This document shows, in pieces, positions 1-5,272 of a DNA stretch of 12,600 nt. A program made the translations under genes and the position numbers. How positions within the stretch are numbered: the first letter of the stretch is position 1; each line of letters begins with the position of its first letter. The stretch is from contig SKPR01000026.1 in assembly GCA_007119455.1 (NCBI GenBank), positions 1 through 12,600 on the forward strand, read 5' to 3'. The notes beneath the pieces were generated by a model that saw only the letters and a program-made list of their open reading frames with translations, was not told the origin of the DNA and did not search any database. This DNA comes from Candidatus Brevefilum sp. (GTDB taxonomy: Bacteria; Chloroflexota; Anaerolineae; Anaerolineales; Anaerolineaceae).

Positions 1-1
1 G

Positions 2-781
2 AACAAACCGCCCAGTTTATTAAACCCACCAGACAGCTTACGGGCTGGCGTGGACCTGGGTACAGCCTACATGGTTTTGGCAGTTCTGGATGCCCAAGGG
101 ATGCCCCTGGCAGGTGAATACTGCTTTGGCCAGGTGGTTCGTGATGGGCTGGTGGTGGATTATGTTGGCGCTGTGGATATCCTCAGAGCAATGAAAAAGA
201 GGGTGGAGGCGCGAATCGGCAGAACATTGACTCATGCGGCCAGCGGCTTTCCGCCCGGCGTACCGGGTGCCGAAGTGCGGTCAACGGCAAATGTCGTTCA
301 GGCTGCCGGTATGGATTGCCCGGACCTGATTGACGAGCCTTCTGCAGCCAATAACGTATTGGGATTAAAGGATGGTGCCATCGTGGATATCGGTGGCGGG
401 ACAACGGGCATTGCTGTGATAGAAAATGGAGAGGTCGTTTATACGGCCGATGAGGCAACAGGCGGAACCCATATATCACTCGTGATCGCTGGCAGCTCAG
501 ACATGAGCTTTGAAGAAGCTGAGGAACTAAAAAAAGATCCTGCAGAACAGAGCCGTCTTTTTCCGGTGGTGAGACCCGTTATGGAGAAAATGGGCACGAT
601 TGTCGAAAAGCACATCCGCGGTTCGAACGTCAATTCAATCACCCTGGTCGGTGGAACATCTCTGTTCCCGGGCATTGCCAAAGTAATCGAAGAGGTCACA
701 GGTCTACCAACCCATGTGCCGGATCATCCCCTGTTTGTGACGCCCGTTGGGATCGCCATGCACGACAGGTCAGGTTTTTAA
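2..781 (+). CDS. eutJ: EutJ-like Hsp70/actin-fold protein of a microcompartment operon (5' end cut off)
   Basis: This is an actin/Hsp70-fold ATPase-like protein of the EutJ family, which accompanies microcompartment genes and is thought to act as a chaperone or reactivating factor for encapsulated proteins; its exact job is not established. The reading frame is open to the left edge, so the gene begins outside the window. A GTG at position 50 is not the start: it encodes the Val of the phosphate-1 motif VDLGT (visible residues 17-21), which sits well inside EutJ. Visible landmarks are FPPG (about 83-86), the phosphate-2 loop DIGGGTTG (129-136) followed by DEATGG, and the adenosine-loop segment LVGGTSLFPG (215-224). 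With 259 residues visible, only roughly a dozen N-terminal residues should be missing relative to EutJ of enterobacteria (about 280). It ends 20 bases before the shell protein gene and is clearly cotranscribed with it. The family call is firm; the substrate of the compartment cannot be told from this gene. Confidence 0.9.
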   Translation, partial: NKPPSLLNPPDSLRAGVDLGTAYMVLAVLDAQGMPLAGEYCFGQVVRDGLVVDYVGAVDILRAMKKRVEARIGRTLTHAASGFPPGVPGAEVRSTANVVQAAGMDCPDLIDEPSAANNVLGLKDGAIVDIGGGTTGIAVIENGEVVYTADEATGGTHISLVIAGSSDMSFEEAEELKKDPAEQSRLFPVVRPVMEKMGTIVEKHIRGSNVNSITLVGGTSLFPGIAKVIEEVTGLPTHVPDHPLFVTPVGIAMHDRSGF

Positions 782-789
782 TCGAATTG

Positions 790-796
790 AAAGGAG
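790..796 (+). promoter_or_regulatory. Shine-Dalgarno AAAGGAG deciding the BMC-T start
   Basis: AAAGGAG sits 5 nt before ATG 802. A TTG at 787 is in frame and would lengthen the protein by five residues, but it overlaps this ribosome binding site and cannot use it, so ATG 802 is the start. Confidence 0.8.
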
Positions 797-801
797 CCAG
801 T

Positions 802-1428
802 ATGGCTGATAATTTTTCGTTACGCTGTTATTGTTTTATTGATCGTATGCAGGCCCAATTTTCCGCATTTGTTGGGACAATCACCCAGGGTGATTTACCG
901 GTGGAAGGGATGGCCTCACTGTTTGTTGAAATGGCGCCCGGCAATGAGGTTTTTCGAGTGGTTGATATTGCCGTAAAAGCAACCGAGGCTAAACCAGGCG
1001 CTCAAATCGTTGAACGCGAATTTGGGATGTTTGAAGTCCACTCCCTCAACCAGGCGGCCGTCAAAGAGGCCGGACAGGTTGTTCTGGACCGCCTTGGCTT
1101 GAAAAAAGAAGATCGTATCAAACCAGAGGTGGTTTCCAGCCAGGTAATCACACGTATTGATTCTTACCAGGCTCAATTGCTCAATCGTTTCAGGAGGGGC
1201 AGCATCCTGGTCCCAGGTGAGACACTTCTGGTTTTGGAATGTGCGCCAGCTGCTTATATCAATTTCGCCTGTAATGAAGCAGAGAAAAAAGCGAATATCA
1301 AAATCATCCATGTGTCTTCTGTGGGGCGCTTTGGCCGGATGTGGCTTTCTGGAACCGAATCTGAGATCGTCACGGCAAAAAATGCGGCAACCCAGGCTCT
1401 GGAATCCCTGGAAGGTGTGGCTGGCTAA
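802..1428 (+). CDS. Tandem-domain BMC-T microcompartment shell protein
   Basis: This is a 208-residue shell protein with two fused BMC domains, expected to form a pseudohexameric trimer in the facets of a bacterial microcompartment. The first copy runs from about residue 10 to 100 and the second from about 112 to 205. The halves align by eye: FIDRMQAQ against RIDSYQAQ, EMAPG against ECAPA, and a late helix ending LDRLGL against LESLEG. From memory it resembles the circularly permuted BMC-T type, such as the Haliangium ochraceum T2/T3 proteins, whose trimers stack in pairs and carry a gated central pore. A helix-rich start placing the conserved AxxxA helix after the sheet supports permutation but needs a model. 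Cysteines occur at 9, 11, 147 and 157; there is no obvious PduT-type iron-sulfur pore motif. The gene follows eutJ by 20 nt and precedes the EutT/EutQ-cap gene by 31 nt. Confidence 0.92.
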   Translation: MADNFSLRCYCFIDRMQAQFSAFVGTITQGDLPVEGMASLFVEMAPGNEVFRVVDIAVKATEAKPGAQIVEREFGMFEVHSLNQAAVKEAGQVVLDRLGLKKEDRIKPEVVSSQVITRIDSYQAQLLNRFRRGSILVPGETLLVLECAPAAYINFACNEAEKKANIKIIHVSSVGRFGRMWLSGTESEIVTAKNAATQALESLEGVAG

Positions 1429-1459
1429 TTAATCGCCATCCGAAAGAAAGGAGAAATTA

Positions 1460-1822
1460 ATGCCGAAAGAATTTTTTACAGAACGGGATATTGAGGACAT
1501 GGCCGCTCGCGGCCAGCATACCCTGACGGTAGGCGATGATGTGGTACTGACTGAGCTGGCCTATGAGAAAGCTGAACAATTGGGTGTCAAACTGGTCCAG
1601 CCCCACCCCCTGCCCCCTGCTTCACCAGTCAGGCCTTATTTATCCGAACCGGTAGCAGCCCCCAGCAGCAAGACCTGCTGCGATCAACACCCCAGACACG
1701 ATGAAGAGGCTTTACGACAACGCATTCGGGAAGCTGTCAAAGCCAAATTGGGCAATGAAGTCGATTCCAATTTACTGGAGACGATTATTACCCGCGTTTT
1801 GAATAACGTGAGGATTAAATAA
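1460..1822 (+). CDS. Small microcompartment protein: EutT/EutQ-like N-terminal segment plus possible encapsulation helix
   Basis: This is a 120-residue protein without a catalytic domain I recognise. Residues 4-48 (start FFTERDIEDMA, then LTVGDDVVLTELA and AEQLGVKLV) resemble the short N-terminal segment found before the catalytic domain in EutT, the cobalamin adenosyltransferase, and EutQ. A proline-rich linker (about 48-70) carries CCDQH at 73-77, reminiscent of the EutT metal-binding CC-x-x-C, with His in the last position and further His at 49 and 80. Residues 81-118 form a predicted amphipathic helix pair rich in Arg, Lys and Leu, which looks like an encapsulation peptide or shell-binding tail. 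AAAGGAG at 1447-1453 lies 6 nt before the ATG. The gene sits between the BMC-T and BMC-P genes, so it belongs to the compartment. It could be a cargo adapter, a shell-associated scaffold or a cofactor-handling accessory; function is unknown. Confidence 0.75.
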   Translation: MPKEFFTERDIEDMAARGQHTLTVGDDVVLTELAYEKAEQLGVKLVQPHPLPPASPVRPYLSEPVAAPSSKTCCDQHPRHDEEALRQRIREAVKAKLGNEVDSNLLETIITRVLNNVRIK

Positions 1823-1825
1823 ATC

Positions 1826-2146
1826 ATGTTATTCGGGCGAGTTCACGGCACGGCAGTTTGCACGGTTAAATACCCCGGCACCGAAGGGATCAAATTACTG
1901 GTGGTGCAACCGCTTAATAAAGACCTTGAGCCGACAGATGTGCTTCAGGTTGCCGCAGATGTCGTGCAGGCCGGCATCGGGGATCTCTGCGTCATGGTCC
2001 GCTCCCGTGAAGCTGCCCTGGCCATGCCCGAGATCCAGTTTGTTCCGGTTGACCTGGCCCTGGTCGGAATCGTGGACGAGTTGTTCGTACGCCCACATGG
2101 CGATTTTGATTACACCCTCAAGCCGGGATCAACCCACTATACCTGA
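1826..2146 (+). CDS. BMC-P pentameric vertex protein, first copy (EutN/CcmL family)
   Basis: This 106-residue protein belongs to the EutN/CcmL/PduN family (BMC-P), whose pentamers cap the vertices of microcompartment shells. Family marks are the N-terminal strand FGRVHGTAV (3-11), KLLVVQPL (23-30), the loop QAGIGD (48-53) and VGIVDEL (80-86). Instead of the usual V-x-EG-x-x-AR segment, it has MVRSREAALAM at 57-67. It also has a C-terminal extension of about 20 residues (HGDFDYTLKPGSTHYT at 91-106) absent from the second copy. It begins 3 nt after the previous stop. The GAGG at 1810-1813, inside the upstream gene, is a plausible ribosome binding site, which suggests translational coupling. Confidence 0.92.
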   Translation: MLFGRVHGTAVCTVKYPGTEGIKLLVVQPLNKDLEPTDVLQVAADVVQAGIGDLCVMVRSREAALAMPEIQFVPVDLALVGIVDELFVRPHGDFDYTLKPGSTHYT

Positions 2147-2156
2147 TGGATGATCT

Positions 2157-2432
2157 ATGATCTTAGGAAAAGTTGTTGGCACCGTGGTCACTACAATCAG
2201 TCACCCGCATTATAATAACCGGCGATTACTGGTTGTCCAACCGATGGTCACTGAAGGTGAAACCGCTGATGGTGATTTCATTGCGGTCGATCATGCCCAG
2301 GCCGGGATCGGTGATACCGTATTGGTCAACCGTGAGGGCAACGGTGCGCGCCAGGTGCTTAACCTCCCAAATGGGTGCATCATCTCAGTCATCGTTGGGA
2401 TCGTTGATATGGTGAAAATGGATGCAAAGTGA
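2157..2432 (+). CDS. BMC-P pentameric vertex protein, second copy (EutN/CcmL family)
   Basis: This is a second EutN/CcmL-type pentamer of 91 residues, a typical family length. It has the strand ILGKVVGTVV (2-11), RLLVVQPM (23-30), QAGIGD (48-53), the segment VNREGNGAR (57-65) close to the canonical family loop, and VGIVDMV (80-86). It shares the frame of conserved motifs with the preceding copy but differs strongly between them, so this is an old duplication or two recruited vertex types rather than a recent copy. It begins 10 nt after the previous stop; the ribosome binding site is weak (GGATGAT at 2148-2154). It is the last plus-strand gene of the operon. The 199 bases after it contain a T run at 2489-2494 but no convincing GC-rich terminator stem. 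Confidence 0.93.
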   Translation: MILGKVVGTVVTTISHPHYNNRRLLVVQPMVTEGETADGDFIAVDHAQAGIGDTVLVNREGNGARQVLNLPNGCIISVIVGIVDMVKMDAK

Positions 2433-2631
2433 TTTGATGTTTCGTTTCAAGAAAGTTCTAAAAATATCCTCAATCAAATAAATTAATTGTTTTTTCCTGG
2501 GGGAGTGGCATTTAGTAATAATCAGTGGTGGTTATAACCCAAAAGCTTTCTGAACCCGGGATAGGTTGTAGAGGGTCATTATTTTAAACAGATTGTCTAT
2601 GCGAAAGATTCTCAACTACGCTGAAAGAAGC

Positions 2632-3303
2632 CTAAAATCCGCGAGTTTGTCCTTCCCAGGGGGGGTCTTTTTCTTCGACAAATTCATGCACCCCCGGGCC
2701 ACCTAAATTCCGCAAGCGCCAGATTCCATAAATATAACTGAGCAGCAAAATGAGGATCGTGAAGGGCCATCCCAAGACAATATTCGCCCAGGCCAACCGC
2801 CCAGGATCGCTTAATTGAAAGAGATAAACTTGTGTGCTCAAACGAAGGGCGAAGAACGCGGCCCACATCCAGGTTACCTCCCGGTAGGCAGGCTGAATGT
2901 CTTCACGTTCAAACCAGTCCAGCGGCCAACCGCGGGTGAGATGACTGGCTAAGGCTGCTAATGGCATCCCAACCAGGTTGCTGATCACCGCTAATATCAA
3001 CAATAATCCGCTGCTGATCATTGCCGGGATGAAATAACTGGCTGCCTGGCGGGTGAGATAAGCCAGTCCGGCTGCTAAAATTACCCCGGCTAACCCCCCA
3101 ACTGCATAGAACCAGGATTCACCTCGAATTACCCTGACCAAACCTAACATAATAGCCAGTCCAACCGCTGTGAGGGCAGCAACATCAAGTCCGAACAACG
3201 CGTTGACGATAACAAAAATGATCGGTGGCAGAATGGCATCAATCGTCTTACCCGAAATAACGGATCGGAGTTCCTCCCAAAGTTCCTTTGCTTTTATGGC
3301 CAT
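2632..3303 (-). CDS. DUF3159-family integral membrane protein
   Basis: This 223-residue polytopic membrane protein matches my recollection of the DUF3159 family, known mainly from Actinobacteria and of unknown function. About six hydrophobic stretches follow a short cytoplasmic N-terminus. Family-like features are GKTIDAILPPIIFVIVNALFG near the start, RGESWFYAVGG in a loop, and a C-terminal block with GWPLDWF, YREVTWMWAAFFALR and GWPFTILILLLSY. The tail is charged and acidic (HEFVEEKDPPWEG). An in-frame GTG at 3321 exists, but GAGG lies 5 nt before ATG 3303, so I start there. It is the last gene of the minus-strand unit, 35 nt after the DUF4345 gene, and it converges on the BMC operon. Nothing links it functionally to the compartment. 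Confidence 0.82.
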   Translation of the reverse strand: MAIKAKELWEELRSVISGKTIDAILPPIIFVIVNALFGLDVAALTAVGLAIMLGLVRVIRGESWFYAVGGLAGVILAAGLAYLTRQAASYFIPAMISSGLLLILAVISNLVGMPLAALASHLTRGWPLDWFEREDIQPAYREVTWMWAAFFALRLSTQVYLFQLSDPGRLAWANIVLGWPFTILILLLSYIYGIWRLRNLGGPGVHEFVEEKDPPWEGQTRGF

Positions 3304-3338
3304 GAGAACCTCAATTAACACTGGCTAAAGCTCTTAGA

Positions 3339-3683
3339 TCACGCAATCAGAATAAGCCCAAACACAATTTCAGTTGCCAGACTGATGAAATTGGATTTCA
3401 TTACAGAATTATCCAAAAACATCGAGACAAAACGCACCAGCGCGATGGCAAGATAGGTCATCCCCAACATGAAAAAGGTTTCCTGTGACCTGAAGTAAAG
3501 GGGTACAGCTCCTAAGGCAATGAATAATCCGCCAAATATAGAACGGACCTCGGTGATACCTCTACCTCCCACTACTTTCAGACCTGTGAAGTCATACACT
3601 GCATCAGGCTTAAATAGTGACAGTAAACCTGTCAGAACAGTGGCAATTGCTGCAATGATTTTGAAAATGAGTAAAACGTCCAT
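3339..3683 (-). CDS. DUF4345-family four-helix membrane protein
   Basis: This 114-residue protein has four predicted transmembrane helices (about 5-25, 45-63, 70-90 and 97-114) and matches the DUF4345 pattern. A conserved-looking loop after helix 1 contains PDAVYDFTGLKVVGGRGITEVRS-type residues, with Gly-Arg-Gly and Glu-Val-Arg at the start of helix 2, as in that family. Function is unknown. GGGAGG 7-8 nt before the ATG is a strong ribosome binding site. It lies 56 nt after the DUF1475 gene and 35 nt before the DUF3159 gene in what looks like one transcript. Confidence 0.8.
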   Translation of the reverse strand: MDVLLIFKIIAAIATVLTGLLSLFKPDAVYDFTGLKVVGGRGITEVRSIFGGLFIALGAVPLYFRSQETFFMLGMTYLAIALVRFVSMFLDNSVMKSNFISLATEIVFGLILIA

Positions 3684-3739
3684 GACCTACCCTCCCAGTC
3701 TTAAAAACGATTGTCCTACCCCATAATAACTTATACAAA

Positions 3740-4090
3740 TCATACCCGAGATTTCAGGACAGATTCGGTACGCCCACCCAGGAAAAACCATAACCAATCC
3801 CCTTCACAACGATAAAGCAATATCAAAACATACAGGCTGGCCGTGAAGAATCCCAGCACCATCACCAAAACAATCCAGATGACAGCAACGGGCACACTTT
3901 TTTCACGAAAGGCAATCCAAATAGAAAATAAAGCAAAACCGACATAAAGGTCAACAATCGAAACCACACCCCAGGGATTGGCTAAAAGCTCCGCACCGTC
4001 AGTGCCAAAATCACCATTGATAAAACCATTTAATAAAGCCCCTGTCATTGCCAAGAGGCCAATCCAGGCTATTAATTTTGCGATTCTCAT
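3740..4090 (-). CDS. DUF1475-family small membrane protein
   Basis: This 116-residue protein has three predicted transmembrane helices (about 4-24, 45-62 and 67-93), and I recognise it as DUF1475-like. The pattern is a first helix of the type IAKLIAWIGLLAMTGAL, a short outside loop with NPWG (39-42), the segment VSIVDLYVGFALFSIWI, and a C-terminal aromatic block (DWLWFFLGG). Function is unknown; relatives occur in bacteria and some eukaryotes. GGAG lies 7 nt before the ATG. The start is only 22 nt downstream of the degV stop, so it is probably cotranscribed with degV. Confidence 0.8.
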   Translation of the reverse strand: MRIAKLIAWIGLLAMTGALLNGFINGDFGTDGAELLANPWGVVSIVDLYVGFALFSIWIAFREKSVPVAVIWIVLVMVLGFFTASLYVLILLYRCEGDWLWFFLGGRTESVLKSRV

Positions 4091-4112
4091 ACCTTTTCTC
4101 CATGGGAGATGA

Positions 4113-5000
4113 TCATGATAACCATTTCTTCAATCCCTTAGCTTCCGATTTGGGATCCGTTTCACTTCGGATCCAGTTGACACAGACGGCGCCTGGCCCC
4201 ACATGCGCACCTAAGGCGGGAGTCACTTCCGAAACAAAGGGTTCGGGCATGTCAGGGTAGGCCTCACACAACTCCTTGACCAGGGTATTGGTTTGGGTTG
4301 TTTCATTGGCGTGGGTGATGCCAAATACTTCAGCTTTGGGGAAATTTTCAAGCGCGGTATTCAAGACACGCTCAAAGGCCTTGCTCTTGGTACGCGCAAT
4401 TTCCATGCGTGAATTATGGTTATTCATTTTTAATATCGGCTTGATTCCAAGCAGGCTGACGACATTATGCTGGATCGAACTCATTCGCCCCCCTCGTAAG
4501 AGGTAATCTATCGTATCTAACTTGGCATAAGCAAAGGCATTTTCAATCGATTTATCAATCAGCTGTCTCACCTCCTCAACCGACATACCCGCCTTAGCTG
4601 CCCGAGCGGCCTGGATCACGATCAACCCTTCAGCCAGTGAGAGGTTGCCGGAATCAATCACCGTGACAGGAATGCGATCAAATTGCTGGGCTGCCACTTC
4701 GGCTGATTCACAAATCGCACTGAGAGAACGGGATATGTGGATCGAAAAAATCGCTGTTGCACCTTGATCAGCGAGATCTTCATAAACCTTAATGTACTGA
4801 CCAGGAGATGGTGCAGCAGTAGTCGGGTGGGGATCAGCTGTGGGAAGGCGATTGTAAAATTCCTCCCGGCTCAATTCAACATTATCCTGATAGCTCTGGC
4901 CATCCAGCATAATATAAACAGGAACTACCGAAATGGGCAGCGTTTCGAGAACGGCCCGGGGGATATCGCTGGTGCTGTCTGTCACAATATGTACGGTCAT
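4113..5000 (-). CDS. degV: DegV family fatty-acid-binding protein
   Basis: This 295-residue cytoplasmic DegV/FakB-fold protein should bind a single fatty acid. In Firmicutes, FakB presents fatty acids to the kinase FakA; no FakA homologue is visible here. Family marks are the N-terminal VTDSTSDI (6-13), TTAAPSPGQY (60-69) with the ligand-contacting Thr/Ser region, ISRSLSA (89-95), DS at 116-117, LLRGGRMS (167-174), LGIKPIL (184-190) and the C-terminal AHVGPG (265-270). The usual length is about 280, so it is complete. GGGAGG lies 5-8 nt before the ATG and overlaps a perfect 13-base palindrome. It is the first gene of a four-gene minus-strand unit. Membrane-protein neighbours suggest a role connected to lipid or envelope, but this is an inference from context only. 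Confidence 0.92.
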   Translation of the reverse strand: MTVHIVTDSTSDIPRAVLETLPISVVPVYIMLDGQSYQDNVELSREEFYNRLPTADPHPTTAAPSPGQYIKVYEDLADQGATAIFSIHISRSLSAICESAEVAAQQFDRIPVTVIDSGNLSLAEGLIVIQAARAAKAGMSVEEVRQLIDKSIENAFAYAKLDTIDYLLRGGRMSSIQHNVVSLLGIKPILKMNNHNSRMEIARTKSKAFERVLNTALENFPKAEVFGITHANETTQTNTLVKELCEAYPDMPEPFVSEVTPALGAHVGPGAVCVNWIRSETDPKSEAKGLKKWLS

Positions 5001-5009
5001 AATAACCTC

Positions 5010-5022
5010 CCTGATGATCAGG
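5010..5022 (-). promoter_or_regulatory. Perfect palindrome overlapping the degV ribosome binding site
   Basis: CCTGAT-G-ATCAGG is a perfect 6+1+6 inverted repeat. On the minus strand its right arm runs into the AGGGAGG Shine-Dalgarno sequence of degV. With a one-base centre it cannot form a normal RNA hairpin, so a dimeric DNA-binding repressor site is the likelier reading if it is functional. No regulator gene is nearby. Confidence 0.35.
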
Positions 5023-5129
5023 ATTTATTCATTGGATCATTATTAATTATGTAACTGCTCAGGCTTTTCTGCTGCTGAAGGCTGGTGGGAATGTTCATTT
5101 TCCCTTGCATGCTGAGAAATTACTTAAAT

Positions 5130-5135
5130 ATTATA
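5130..5135 (-). promoter_or_regulatory. Possible -10 box of the degV operon promoter
   Basis: A perfect TATAAT on the minus strand lies 130 bases upstream of degV in AT-rich DNA. No good -35 hexamer stands 16-18 nt upstream, so this is a weak promoter call. It would give the degV unit its own transcript independent of the upstream ATPase gene. Confidence 0.35.
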
Positions 5136-5272
5136 CAAGAGAAATAGGATTTTATCATTGAACAGTATAAGGTTAAACTGAATTTGCTTTGTTTTTAAAT
5201 AAAATGGGAAATAGAATTTTGCGTTCTAAGGATTGACTGCAGCCGTGCACCTCAGCTTGAAGGCGAGGCAGA

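Noticed and set aside
50..781. GTG at 50 as the start of the EutJ-like gene
   Set aside because: The frame is open to the window edge, and this codon is the Val inside the VDLGT nucleotide-binding motif; EutJ proteins have a further N-terminal stretch.
2433..2631. Terminator between the BMC operon and the converging DUF3159 gene
   Set aside because: There is a T run at 2489-2494 with only a 4-bp AT stem (CAAT/ATTG) before it, and a GGTTATAACC palindrome at 2530-2539; neither makes a convincing terminator.
5221..5272. Terminator after the P-type ATPase gene
   Set aside because: CCTC/GAGG arms around 5250-5268 pair over only four to five bases with mismatches and have no T tract on the minus strand.
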